In this document: one piece after another, positions 23,469-31,873 of the stretch
Layout of the letters: every line of letters begins with the position of its first letter
How positions within the stretch are numbered: position 1 is the first letter of the stretch
Assembly (NCBI GenBank): GCA_001799895.1
Contig: MGUI01000014.1
Coordinates: 42,718-106,717, forward strand
DNA length: 64,000 nt
Direction of reading: 5' to 3'
Source: Elusimicrobia bacterium GWD2_63_28
GTDB taxonomy: Bacteria > Elusimicrobiota > Elusimicrobia > Elusimicrobiales > UBA9959
Notes under the pieces: model-generated
What the model was told of the DNA's origin: nothing
The model's input: the letters and a program-made list of their open reading frames with translations, nothing else
Databases searched by the model: none
Position numbers and translations under genes: made by a program

Positions 23469-25034
23469 TCAGCAGGGGAGGGCGATGGTGAAGGCGGAGC
23501 CTTTCTGCAGCTGGGACTTGGCGAAGACCTTGCCGCCGTGGGCTTCGGCAACTTTCTTTACCAGCGCCAGGCCCAGGCCCCAGCCTTCCACCTGGCCGGT
23601 GAAGGCCGCTTCCACCTGGTAGAATTTCTGGAAGATATTGTCCAGCTCTTCGCCGGGGATGCCGGGGCCGTTGTCGCCCACGGAGATGAGCGCGAAGCCG
23701 TCGCGGGCCTGCGCCGAAAGGATGACCAGCTTGTCCTTGCCGGGGTTGAACTTGACCGCGTTATCCATCATGCTCTTCAGCGCGGAGGCCAGCAACTTGC
23801 GGTCCGCCTTAACCTGGACGGGCTCGGGCACCACTATCTTGACGGTGGCCCAGGCGTCGCCGCCGTGGTTCTGTTTTATGGCCTCAGCCGCCTCGGTCAG
23901 GAACTCGCCCGCGTCGAACTCTATCTTCTCCAGCGCGGCGGCGTCGAGGTCTTCCACCGTTACGAAATTCAGCAGGCTCTCCACCAGGCCGTTGAGCTTC
24001 TTGCCCTGGGCGTGTATTGTGGCGGCGGACTTTTTTACTATGTCCGGCAGGCCCTCGGTGCGGCCCGACTCGTCCTGTAAGATCTGCGCGAAGCCGTTGA
24101 TGGAGGCCAGCGGCGTCTTGAACTTGTGCGAGATCAGCGACAGGAAATTGCGCGCCATGTACTCTTCGAGCCGCTGCGACGTGACGTCGGACAGGATCCA
24201 CAGCCGGCCCTCGAAGATCTGGCCGCCTTCCTTGTCTTCCTTGAACAGGCGGATGGAGGAGCAGTCCATGTAGAACTTCTTCGGCTTGGCCCTGAACAGC
24301 TCGAAGCGGCAGTTGGGCTCTTCGCAGGCCAAAACCTTGTCCAGGCCGGGCTTGACCTCGAAATCCTGGAAGGCGGAATTGATGTTGGTGAATTTGTATC
24401 TCTCGTGTTCGAGGTAGATCTTGGCCGAGTTGTTGATCAGCAGGATCTCCCCGGCCGTGTCCGTCACGATGGCGCCTTCCTTTACGCGCTTTATGACGGC
24501 CTCCATCTTGCGCTTCTCCTCCTTGACGGAGGTAAACAGGCGGGAGTTCTCTATGGCGATGGCGGCCTGGCTGGCGAAGGCCTCGAAATTGTTCTTGTCT
24601 ATCTCCTCGAAGGTGCCCTCTATGCGGTTGACGGCCTGCACCACGCCTATAACCTTGCCCTTGATGATCATGGGGCAGGTTAAGAGCGAGCGCGTGACGA
24701 AGCCGCTCTTGGAGTCGGCCTTCTTGGAGTGGCGCGGGTCGTTGGCCGCGTCGGTGATGATGATGGAGCGCCCTTCCTTGGCGCAGGTGCCCGCTATGCC
24801 CTCGCCCAGTTTGAAGCGCATCTTCTGCACTTCCTCGGGCAGGCCCAGGGCCACGTCGAAATAGAGCTCCTGCTTCTTCTCGTCGAGCAGGTAGAGCGAG
24901 GCGCGCTCCGCCCCCACCACGCGCGAAGCCAGGCGCATGATGGTGGTCAGCAGCTCGGAAATATCAAGTTTTGAGGAGAGCAGCCGGCTCACCATCACCA
25001 GCATTTCCAGGCTTTCCTGCGATTGGAGTATCAT
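23469..25034 (-). CDS. GAF-PAS sensor histidine kinase, soluble (521 aa)
   Basis: Domain order is a GAF domain (about residues 20-165), a short coiled linker, a PAS-like domain (175-285), HisKA with phosphoacceptor H303, and HATPase_c. The ATPase motifs are N-box DNAVKFN (424-430), G1 DNGPGIP (454-460) and G2 GWGLGLALVKK. No membrane segment is seen, so it is probably cytoplasmic. The H-box reads SHKFKTPL, with Lys after the His where most HisKA kinases have Glu or Asp. No response regulator is adjacent. The gene follows the beta-barrel gene by 13 bases, so both may be co-transcribed. The signal and partner are unknown. Confidence 0.9.
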   Translation of the reverse strand: MILQSQESLEMLVMVSRLLSSKLDISELLTTIMRLASRVVGAERASLYLLDEKKQELYFDVALGLPEEVQKMRFKLGEGIAGTCAKEGRSIIITDAANDPRHSKKADSKSGFVTRSLLTCPMIIKGKVIGVVQAVNRIEGTFEEIDKNNFEAFASQAAIAIENSRLFTSVKEEKRKMEAVIKRVKEGAIVTDTAGEILLINNSAKIYLEHERYKFTNINSAFQDFEVKPGLDKVLACEEPNCRFELFRAKPKKFYMDCSSIRLFKEDKEGGQIFEGRLWILSDVTSQRLEEYMARNFLSLISHKFKTPLASINGFAQILQDESGRTEGLPDIVKKSAATIHAQGKKLNGLVESLLNFVTVEDLDAAALEKIEFDAGEFLTEAAEAIKQNHGGDAWATVKIVVPEPVQVKADRKLLASALKSMMDNAVKFNPGKDKLVILSAQARDGFALISVGDNGPGIPGEELDNIFQKFYQVEAAFTGQVEGWGLGLALVKKVAEAHGGKVFAKSQLQKGSAFTIALPC

Positions 25035-25047
25035 CCGTTAAACCGTC

Positions 25048-25911
25048 CTAAAAAAACAGCTGAAGCAGCAGTTTGTAATAACTTTTCCAGGCCACGCTTT
25101 CCTGCTTGTAGGCGTTGTAAGCCAGGTCGAGGGTGCTTTTTTCGTTGAGGTTCAGCTTAAGGCCGCCGATGAAGGAATTGGCCCGGTCCGCATCCCTGAA
25201 GGATATTTTACTATATCCCGCGTAAAGATGGCTGTCGTAATCCGGCCGCATATTGCGCGCCACCTGGGCCGTGATGGCCCATTCCGGCAGCGCCGTGATC
25301 TGGCGGAAAGCGCCAATGTAGGCCAGTTCGGCCTGGTCCAGCGCGGGCTTTACCAGGTTGGCGTTGGTCGCCCCGTTGCCGGGCTTCAGGAAGCCGGCCG
25401 CCGAGGCCTGGAAGAAGAACTGCCCGTAAAAGGATTTTTCAGCCTGCATCTCGAAAGCGGCCTGCGAGAAATTTTTGCGCTCGCGCGTCACGCCGTCGTC
25501 AAAGTAGGCCTTCTGCTGCGCCCAGGCCCCCGAGAAGACCAGGTGCGTAAAACTCTCGTCATTACCCTCGTCCACCGAGGTCAGCAGGTAGAGCTTGCCG
25601 CCGTAGGCGCCCGAGCGGGTATAGCCGGAAACCGGGTAGAGAAAGGGCTTGAAAGAGACGAAATATTTGGGGCCGGAGTACATCAGCGGCGTGCGCACGG
25701 AATAGACGCTTTCTACGTAATTGGCGCTGTCTTTGTAGAAGGAGAGGTTGAGCCCCGAAGTGAAGGCCCGCGAGGTTTTGCGGAATACCGTGAGGGAATT
25801 TTTCTTGAGGCCGTTGGAGCCGAAAGAATAGTCGTTCTCCATCCACCAGGCCGCGCCGGCGGGTGCCGCGGCGCAGGCGGCCAAAACCGCAGCCAGCAAT
25901 AAGCGTTTCAT
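25048..25911 (-). CDS. Predicted outer-membrane beta-barrel protein (287 aa)
   Basis: A clear signal peptide (about residues 1-20, ending PAGAA) is followed by alternating hydrophobic/polar beta-strands with many aromatic residues. The chain ends in Phe (LLLQLFF), the usual C-terminal signal for barrel insertion. No known porin motif is seen. On the minus strand a TATAAT box lies 7 bases before the ATG with no Shine-Dalgarno sequence, so the message may be leaderless. The histidine kinase gene follows 13 bases downstream. The barrel call rests on sequence pattern, not on a family match. Confidence 0.7.
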   Translation of the reverse strand: MKRLLLAAVLAACAAAPAGAAWWMENDYSFGSNGLKKNSLTVFRKTSRAFTSGLNLSFYKDSANYVESVYSVRTPLMYSGPKYFVSFKPFLYPVSGYTRSGAYGGKLYLLTSVDEGNDESFTHLVFSGAWAQQKAYFDDGVTRERKNFSQAAFEMQAEKSFYGQFFFQASAAGFLKPGNGATNANLVKPALDQAELAYIGAFRQITALPEWAITAQVARNMRPDYDSHLYAGYSKISFRDADRANSFIGGLKLNLNEKSTLDLAYNAYKQESVAWKSYYKLLLQLFF

Positions 25912-25918
25912 CGTTTAT

Positions 25919-25924
25919 ATTATA
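25919..25924 (-). promoter_or_regulatory. -10 TATAAT box, leaderless start of 25911 gene
   Basis: On the minus strand a perfect TATAAT ends 7 bases before the ATG at 25911. It is embedded in a very A+T-rich stretch. Confidence 0.55.
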
Positions 25925-25950
25925 TATTAAAATATCCGAAACGAAGCGCG

Positions 25951-25995
25951 AAAATAAAAAAAGCCTCCCGGGCGGGTCCCGGGAGGCTTTTTGCG
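25951..25995 (-). terminator. Terminator of the 26008-27030 repeat-protein gene
   Basis: A perfect 12-bp stem (25961-25972 with 25978-25989) with a 5-base loop is followed on the minus strand by TTTTTTATTTT. It is T-flanked on the plus side too. Confidence 0.85.
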
Positions 25996-26007
25996 CGCTT
26001 TAAGCCC

Positions 26008-27030
26008 TTACAGCGCGGGGTTCTTGACGAAGAGGAAGAAATACTGCAGGAAGTCGTACAGGTCGCAGTTGACCAGGTTCACATCCACGGGGCTGTTGTT
26101 CATATAGCCGCCTATGTGGCCGTTGACCTTGTTGTAGATCAGGCCGACCGGGGCGTGGCCGGCGTAACCGGTCACATTCACTATGGTCTGGTCCGCATAA
26201 CCCTGGCCCATGTTGAACTCGAGCTTTACCGGGGAGTTGGAAACGTTGCCCTGCAGCAGGCCCTGCTTCCAGTTAACGGTGTATTTCACCGGGCTCTGGT
26301 TGGCGCCGCCGTAGACGGTAACTTCTTCAGTGCTCCAGTCGAACTTCAGGTCTACGGGGGAGAGGTTGGCGCCGCCGGTTATGGTGCCGGCGTCGTGGTT
26401 TATCTTCACGTCCACCGGGAAGTGGTTCAGGCCGCCTTTTATGGTCCAGGCCAGTTTGTCGAGCTTTATGTCCACGGGGCTGTGGTTCATGCCGCCCTTT
26501 ATGGTGCCCTGCTTAACGGCGTAGGTTGAGCGGCTCTTGTTGTTGAGGCCGAAAAGCTGGTTGTGCACCGCCTGGCCGACCTTGACCTCGGTGATGTAGT
26601 AGTAGCGGGCGAGGCCCACGGCGTAGTCCGCGGCGTCCAGGCCTTTCACATCCGCCATCACCATGTAGCCGCCCTGGTTGTCCTGGCAGGCTTTAACCTT
26701 GAAGCCGCCTTCGGTCAGTTCTTTCACTACTTTGTCGATATCTTGGCCGCGCTCCACCATGCCGACCAGGGTGTCGTTCATGTCGGGCTGGGCGGTATTG
26801 ACGGTAATTTTGCGCAGGGTCATCCACTGGTTGGCCTTGGCCGCTTGAGGGCCAGAGGCCTTTGATGCGGCACTTGCAATAGCTTCGGGTGCTTCCTGGG
26901 CTTCGGGGGCGGGAATGGTTACAGCGGGAAGGCTGAGGCCGGCGCTCTTGAGGACCTGGCTTTCCCCAGCCGAGGCGGGGAGGATGGAAACCGAAAGTAT
27001 GGCTGCAGCTATATAGGTGGCTTTAATCAT
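26008..27030 (-). CDS. Secreted protein built of GG-x-N-x-SPV repeats, unknown function (340 aa)
   Basis: The start at 27030 was chosen for the perfect AGGAGGTT Shine-Dalgarno sequence (27034-27041) and a signal peptide ending PASAG. Residues 60-170 form a soluble mixed domain. From about residue 180 to the end, seven copies of a 20-26 residue unit occur, with consensus GG-x-N-x-SPV-[DK]-h-x-h plus a beta-hairpin-like stretch. Examples are GGMNHSPVDIK, GGANLSPVDLK, GGANQSPVKY and GYMNNSPVDVN. The regular spacing suggests a beta-solenoid or stacked beta-sheet. I do not recognise the family. The gene is monocistronic with a terminator. Confidence 0.78.
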   Translation of the reverse strand: MIKATYIAAAILSVSILPASAGESQVLKSAGLSLPAVTIPAPEAQEAPEAIASAASKASGPQAAKANQWMTLRKITVNTAQPDMNDTLVGMVERGQDIDKVVKELTEGGFKVKACQDNQGGYMVMADVKGLDAADYAVGLARYYYITEVKVGQAVHNQLFGLNNKSRSTYAVKQGTIKGGMNHSPVDIKLDKLAWTIKGGLNHFPVDVKINHDAGTITGGANLSPVDLKFDWSTEEVTVYGGANQSPVKYTVNWKQGLLQGNVSNSPVKLEFNMGQGYADQTIVNVTGYAGHAPVGLIYNKVNGHIGGYMNNSPVDVNLVNCDLYDFLQYFFLFVKNPAL

Positions 27031-27155
27031 TAGAACCTCCTGCTTGGATAAGTATATTCTGCCAGAAAACGGGCGGCTGCGCATAAGGCGCAGGGCCCAC
27101 CGGCCCCATGTTATTTGGCCCTCCCGTCATAGGCCTTGCGGTCCCTGCCCGGCCC

Positions 27156-27183
27156 TTGACAGGTCAAAGACGTCTGTTATACT
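27156..27183 (+). promoter_or_regulatory. Sigma70-type promoter of the clostripain gene
   Basis: TTGACA (27156-27161), a 16-base spacer and TATACT (27178-27183) lie 26 bases above the ATG. The -35 hexamer is part of an inverted repeat TTGAC-AG-GTCAA, which could be an operator. GGCCC precedes the -35, as at 36757. Confidence 0.8.
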
Positions 27184-27209
27184 ATTCTCGTAAAGTGACC
27201 GGAGGATTT

Positions 27210-28586
27210 ATGAAAAACATTCTGTTAGCGTTGGTATTTACCCTGGCGTCGGCCGCGCCGGCTTTCTCGCAGGAGGCCGGGCAGGACTTCGGCTCACGCG
27301 TGTACAAGGGGCTCAACGGGGTCTCCGAAGTGCCCGCGGCAGTAGCTCCCACCCCTGTGGAAAACCGGGCCGCCGCCCTGGCCGCCAAGAAGGCCAAGCC
27401 CAAGGAATGGACCGTGATGGTCTTCATCAACGGCAAGAACGACCTGGAGATAGCCGGCCTCTACAACGTCAACATGATGGAGAAAATCGGCTCCGGCAAG
27501 GACCTCAATATAGTCGTGGAGCACGGCCGCATAGCCGGGCATACCGACCTGGACGGCGACTGGACCGGCTCGCGCCGCATGCTCGTCAAGAAAGACAAGA
27601 ACGAGGACAAGGTCACCTCCAAGGTGCTGATGGAGACCAAGACCGTGGACATGGGCGACTACAAGCGCGTGGTGGACTTCATGAAATGGTCCAAGGAAAA
27701 CTTCCCCGCCAAGCGCTATATGCTGATAATCTGGAACCACGGCACCGGCTGGATGGACCCGCGCCAGGAGAGCAAGGGCATCTCGTTCGACGACGAGACC
27801 GGCAATTATATCCGCACGCCGCAGATAGGGCAGATCCTCAAAGAGGCCTACAAGGTGGACATTCTGGCCTTCGACGCCTGCCTGATGCAGATGGCCGAGG
27901 TGGCCTACGAGGTGAAGGACCACGCCGACGTGATAGTGGGCGCCGAGGAGACCGTGCCCGGCCTGGGCTATCCTTACGACCTGTTCCTGGGCGCGATGGC
28001 CAAGAAGCCGGCGATGAGCACCGAGGAGACCGGGGCCATCATGGTAGAGGCCTTCAAGATGTTCTACGACGCGGTGAAGAAGAACGCCAACCTCTCGGCC
28101 ATCAGGGCCTCCAAGGTGACCGCGCTGGGCGTGAAGATGGGCGAGTTCGCCGCGCTGGCCAAAGAGGTGGGGGACCTGGACGCGCTGAAGGCCGCCCGCA
28201 ACGGCGTGATGCGCTTCGACGCGGTGGGCGAAGGCTCGGACCCGCAGTTCACCATCTCGTTCTACGGCGACGTGGCGCAGTTCGCCAAGCTCACGGCCGA
28301 CAACCTGAAGGAGCACCCGAAGGCGGCAGAGCTGAAGGCGAAGGCCGCCGCGCTGGGGACCTTCATCGACACGGAGCTGGTGATCCACAAGGGCGCCTCC
28401 GGCAAGAACCGCGTGGGCCGCGAGATGTCCGAGAGCCGCGGCATTTCGGTGTACCTGCCGCCGGTGGAGACCCGCATTACGCAGACGAAGCTGGAGGGCA
28501 TCTTCGAGGCGCCCTATACCGACTTCGCCTTCGACAAGGCGGCCAGGTGGCACGACTTCGTGACCTTCGTCTACGAGGCGAAGTAA
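27210..28586 (+). CDS. Clostripain-family (C11) cysteine peptidase, secreted (458 aa)
   Basis: The ATG at 27210 follows GGAGGA by 4 bases and begins a signal peptide ending PAFSQ. The C11 fold is marked by WTVMVFINGKNDLE, the catalytic His177 in IIWNHGTGW and Cys224 in FDACLMQMAEVAYE, followed by GAEETVPGLGYPY. The C-terminal half contains the family's second alpha/beta region. C11 peptidases cleave after basic residues, usually outside the cytoplasm. It has its own promoter and terminator and shares promoter features with the HExxH protein gene at 36819. Confidence 0.9.
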   Translation: MKNILLALVFTLASAAPAFSQEAGQDFGSRVYKGLNGVSEVPAAVAPTPVENRAAALAAKKAKPKEWTVMVFINGKNDLEIAGLYNVNMMEKIGSGKDLNIVVEHGRIAGHTDLDGDWTGSRRMLVKKDKNEDKVTSKVLMETKTVDMGDYKRVVDFMKWSKENFPAKRYMLIIWNHGTGWMDPRQESKGISFDDETGNYIRTPQIGQILKEAYKVDILAFDACLMQMAEVAYEVKDHADVIVGAEETVPGLGYPYDLFLGAMAKKPAMSTEETGAIMVEAFKMFYDAVKKNANLSAIRASKVTALGVKMGEFAALAKEVGDLDALKAARNGVMRFDAVGEGSDPQFTISFYGDVAQFAKLTADNLKEHPKAAELKAKAAALGTFIDTELVIHKGASGKNRVGREMSESRGISVYLPPVETRITQTKLEGIFEAPYTDFAFDKAARWHDFVTFVYEAK

Positions 28587-28607
28587 GCGCTAGTCCGCGC
28601 AAAGAAA

Positions 28608-28637
28608 ATACCCCGGTGAAAGCCGGGGTATTTTTTT
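28608..28637 (+). terminator. Terminator of the clostripain gene
   Basis: A perfect 9-bp stem (28608-28616 with 28623-28631) with a 6-base loop is followed by seven T. Confidence 0.9.
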
Positions 28638-28690
28638 ATCCGCTTTGTCACGGTCCGGCCCGGCCTCTTTCAGGGATTGCGATTATTAAA

Positions 28691-28696
28691 TAGAAT
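28691..28696 (+). promoter_or_regulatory. -10-like TAGAAT box, leaderless start of 28704 gene
   Basis: TAGAAT ends 7 bases before the GTG start at 28704, with no Shine-Dalgarno sequence. Confidence 0.45.
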
Positions 28697-28703
28697 CTAA
28701 ACT

Positions 28704-29729
28704 GTGAAGAAAATACTGCTGGCGAATTTCGCTGAGTGCCCGGAGAACCTGCATTTTGAGCGGGCTTATATCCGCGCGCTGGCGGGGCGGAAGGTCTCGC
28801 TCGATATTGTTCACGATTTTGATTTCGATTATAAATTTATAGGGGCGCAGGTGCCGCCCTGCGGCAGGCGGTTCAAGTATTCGGGTCTGGCCGCGCTCAA
28901 ACGCGCCGTGCGCGGGCCTTACGACCTGCTGGTGCTGCTGGATTTCCCCAAGCGCGCGCGCTGCGCGCCGGCTTTCCTGTGGCTGGCCCGCGACCTGGCG
29001 GCCGCGAAGAAGATCTATATCGCCAATCACCTGATACCGATGCCGGGACATAATATGACGGCGGACCTGGCCCGCCGCTTCCTGGCGCTGGAAGGGATGA
29101 CGGCCGGCTATATGCTGGAGTTCGACGACAAGGGCCTCTGGGCGAACATGGGGCTGACCGGCGAGCGGCTGCTGCGGCGGGGCTACGCCACGGACTGCGA
29201 GTATTATAAGCCGCTGCCCGCCGGCGCGATGGATTATGTTTTCTCCGCTGGTTCGGCGGGGCGCGAGTTCGACGCGCTGGCCGCCGGAGTTAAGAACACC
29301 GGCCTGGGGCTCAAGATCTTCAGCGACGCCAAGCCTGATAAGTTGCCGAGCGGCGCGCAGTTCCTGCCGCTCGCGAAGAATCTCCACAATTTGAAGGCCG
29401 CCGCCGCCGGCGCGCGCGCCGTGGTGATCCCGGTGAAGGACGGCCACATCAACGAGGCCGCCGGCAATTCCATCGCTTTCCTGTCCATGGCCCTCGGCCG
29501 CCCCGTGCTTACAAAGAGAACTCCTTACATGGAGCGCTTCATAAAGGACGGCGTGAACGGTTTCTTCTACTCCTCCCTCACGCCACTCACCGTGGCCCGC
29601 GGCCTCAACCGCATCCTCTCCCTCCCGCCGTCTAAATTAAAAGCGCTGAGCGCCGCCGCCCGCCGCACGATACTCCGCTCCGCCAGTCTCGACCGCTTCT
29701 GCGGCGAATTCGTCCGCAAATTCGCCTAA
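28704..29729 (+). CDS. GT4-like glycosyltransferase (341 aa)
   Basis: A GTG start is used. The C-terminal half has the layout of GT-B glycosyltransferases: AVVIPVKDGHINEAAGNSIAF followed by MALGRPVLTKRTPYMERF and DGVNGFFYS. This corresponds to the nucleotide-sugar-binding EAxG-type region and the family's GxNG-type turn. The N-terminal half is a weaker Rossmann fold. No partner genes for a polysaccharide are adjacent, so donor and acceptor cannot be named. It is monocistronic, placed between the clostripain terminator and guaA. Confidence 0.65.
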   Translation: MKKILLANFAECPENLHFERAYIRALAGRKVSLDIVHDFDFDYKFIGAQVPPCGRRFKYSGLAALKRAVRGPYDLLVLLDFPKRARCAPAFLWLARDLAAAKKIYIANHLIPMPGHNMTADLARRFLALEGMTAGYMLEFDDKGLWANMGLTGERLLRRGYATDCEYYKPLPAGAMDYVFSAGSAGREFDALAAGVKNTGLGLKIFSDAKPDKLPSGAQFLPLAKNLHNLKAAAAGARAVVIPVKDGHINEAAGNSIAFLSMALGRPVLTKRTPYMERFIKDGVNGFFYSSLTPLTVARGLNRILSLPPSKLKALSAAARRTILRSASLDRFCGEFVRKFA

Positions 29730-29829
29730 ACGCCCGCCCCGGTCCGGCGCGGAAAGCGCCAGGGCTATTAATTTGTTAGAATTTCTATGTAGTCCTACAT
29801 TTTCTGGCGGGTCTTGAGGTGAATAACTG

Positions 29830-31362
29830 ATGGATCAGATCCTTATCTTGGACTTCGGCAGCCAGTACACCCAGCTTATCGCCCGCAGGCTTCGCAGCCT
29901 GCGGGTTTATTGCGAAATACTGCCCTTCAGCGCGCCTATAGAGGACATCCTCGCGCGGTCGCCGCGGGGCATCATCCTCTCGGGCGGCCCGTCGAGCGTC
30001 TACGACAAGGACGCCCCGAAGCCCGACCCCGCCGTCTTTAACCTGGGCGTCCCCGTGCTGGGCGTCTGCTACGGCATGCAGCTGCTCGCGCATGAATACG
30101 GCGGCAAGGTGGCCAAGGCCGCCTCGCGCGAATACGGCTTCAGCAAACTGAAGGTCCTCAAAGGCTCTGCGCTCTTCAAGGGCATCAGCGGCTCCGTCAA
30201 TGTGTGGATGAGCCACGGCGACGAGGTGAAGGCAGTCCCGCCCGGCTTCCAGGTCACCGCCAGGGCCGACGGCTCCGACATCTCCGCCATGGAGAACCCC
30301 GAGCGCGGCCACTATGCGCTGCAGTTCCACCCCGAGGTACACCATACCGAACACGGCGCGAAGATGATAGAGAACTTTGCCCGTGGCGTCTGCGGCTATA
30401 AAGAGCGCTGGACCCCTGCCTCCTTCCTGAAGGACAGCATAGCGGAGATCAAGCAGCAGGCTTCCGGCGGCGCCGTCATCTGCGGCCTCTCCGGCGGCGT
30501 GGATTCTTCGGTGGCCGCCGTGCTGGCGCACAGGGCCATCGGCGACAAGCTCAACTGCATCTTCGTGGATACCGGCGTGCTGCGCCACGGCGACCGCGAG
30601 CGCATGACCGAAGTCTTCAAGAAGAAATTCGGCTACAAGCTCAAGATCGTGGACGCCTCGGCCCTGTTCCTGGGCCGGCTCAAGGGCGTCACCTCGCCCG
30701 AGAAGAAGCGCAAGATCATCGGCCATACCTTCATAGAAGTCTTCGACAAAGAAGCCAAAAAGATAAAGGGCGCGGCGCATCTGCTGCAGGGCACGCTGTA
30801 CCCCGACGTGATAGAGTCCGTCTCGGTCAAAGGTCCCTCGGCCGTGATCAAGAGCCACCACAATGTGGGCGGCCTGCCCGCCAAGATGAAGATGAGCCTG
30901 ATAGAGCCGCTGCGCTATTTCTTCAAGGACGAGGTGCGCGAGCTGGGCCGCTCCCTGAAGATCCCCGAGAGCGTGCTGATGCTGCACCCCTTTCCGGGCC
31001 CCGGCCTGGCCATACGCGTGCTGGGCGAGGTTACCCCGGACAGGCTGAAGATCCTGCGCGAGGCCGACAGGGTAATGCGCGAGGAAATTCAAAAAGCCGG
31101 CTGGTATTCCAAAATCTGGCAGGCCTTCTGCGTGCTGCTGCCGGTGCGCTCCGTGGGCGTGATGGGCGACGAGCGCTCTTACGAATATACGATAGCCATC
31201 CGCTGCGTCAGTTCCGTGGATGGGATGACCGCCGACTGGAGCCGTCTGCCGCACGACCTGCTGCAGAAGATCTCGTCGCGGATAGTCAGCGAGGTGCGCG
31301 GCATAAACCGCGTGGTCTACGACGTCACCTCCAAGCCGCCGGCGACTATAGAATGGGAATAA
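29830..31362 (+). CDS. guaA: GMP synthase, glutamine-hydrolysing (510 aa)
   Basis: It converts XMP, ATP and glutamine to GMP. The N-terminal class I glutamine amidotransferase has nucleophile Cys80 in GVCYGMQLL and His/Glu in FHPEVHHT. The ATP-pyrophosphatase domain has the SGGVDSS PP-loop at residues 221-227. The C-terminal dimerisation domain ends KPPATIEWE, the standard end of the family. A GAGGTGA Shine-Dalgarno sequence lies 9 bases above the ATG. The next gene starts inside its last codons (10-base overlap). It is the first gene of a guaA-ribonuclease-guaB run. Confidence 0.97.
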   Translation: MDQILILDFGSQYTQLIARRLRSLRVYCEILPFSAPIEDILARSPRGIILSGGPSSVYDKDAPKPDPAVFNLGVPVLGVCYGMQLLAHEYGGKVAKAASREYGFSKLKVLKGSALFKGISGSVNVWMSHGDEVKAVPPGFQVTARADGSDISAMENPERGHYALQFHPEVHHTEHGAKMIENFARGVCGYKERWTPASFLKDSIAEIKQQASGGAVICGLSGGVDSSVAAVLAHRAIGDKLNCIFVDTGVLRHGDRERMTEVFKKKFGYKLKIVDASALFLGRLKGVTSPEKKRKIIGHTFIEVFDKEAKKIKGAAHLLQGTLYPDVIESVSVKGPSAVIKSHHNVGGLPAKMKMSLIEPLRYFFKDEVRELGRSLKIPESVLMLHPFPGPGLAIRVLGEVTPDRLKILREADRVMREEIQKAGWYSKIWQAFCVLLPVRSVGVMGDERSYEYTIAIRCVSSVDGMTADWSRLPHDLLQKISSRIVSEVRGINRVVYDVTSKPPATIEWE

Positions 31363-31859
31363 TCGTAAAAAGATGCGCACTGCTGCTGGCCGCTGGTCTC
31401 TTTCTGACCGGTTGCGGCAGCGAGCCGGTAAAGTCTTCCGGCGCTAAAGAGCGCATCCGGGTAGAACGCCCGCCCTGTGCGCCCAACCCCGGGCTGCTGC
31501 CGGGCCGGAGCTTTGAGCCGCCGCTCGACACTGTCCGCGCCGCCGCGGCCAATGCGCTGCTGGCTAAAATAGCCGCCTGCGAGCCGCTGCCTTACGACCA
31601 CGACGCGATAATCTTTCAGAACCGGGAAGGCCTGCTGCCGCCGCAGCCGCGCGGCTATTACCGGGAGTACACCCTGGTGATCCCCGGCCGCGCTGTCGGC
31701 GACGCGCCGCAGGCGGTGGCGGTGGGCACGCGGACGCTGGTCACGGGCGACATCCGCAGCCCCCGCGGCCCCGAGCGCCTGGTGATAGGCGAGGGCAGGC
31801 GGATCTATTATACGCCCGACCATTACGCCAATTTCATCGAGCTGCGGATAGTGCGGTAA
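31353..31859 (+). CDS. Guanyl-specific ribonuclease (RNase N1/T1-Sa family), lipoprotein (168 aa)
   Basis: A signal peptide ends in the lipobox LTGC21. The mature domain closely resembles RNase Sa and barnase-type microbial ribonucleases: IIFQNREGLLP, GYYREYTLVIPG and YYTPDHYANF. By family alignment the catalytic trio is Glu105, Arg142 and His157. These enzymes cut RNA after guanine through a 2',3'-cyclic phosphate. Compared with RNase Sa there is an insertion of roughly 20 residues between the two central strands (about residues 114-138). It overlaps guaA by 10 bases and lies 14 bases before guaB. No barstar-like inhibitor gene is visible, which fits an exported enzyme. Confidence 0.9.
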   Translation: MGIIVKRCALLLAAGLFLTGCGSEPVKSSGAKERIRVERPPCAPNPGLLPGRSFEPPLDTVRAAAANALLAKIAACEPLPYDHDAIIFQNREGLLPPQPRGYYREYTLVIPGRAVGDAPQAVAVGTRTLVTGDIRSPRGPERLVIGEGRRIYYTPDHYANFIELRIVR

Positions 31860-31873
31860 GAAAAGGAGACCTC

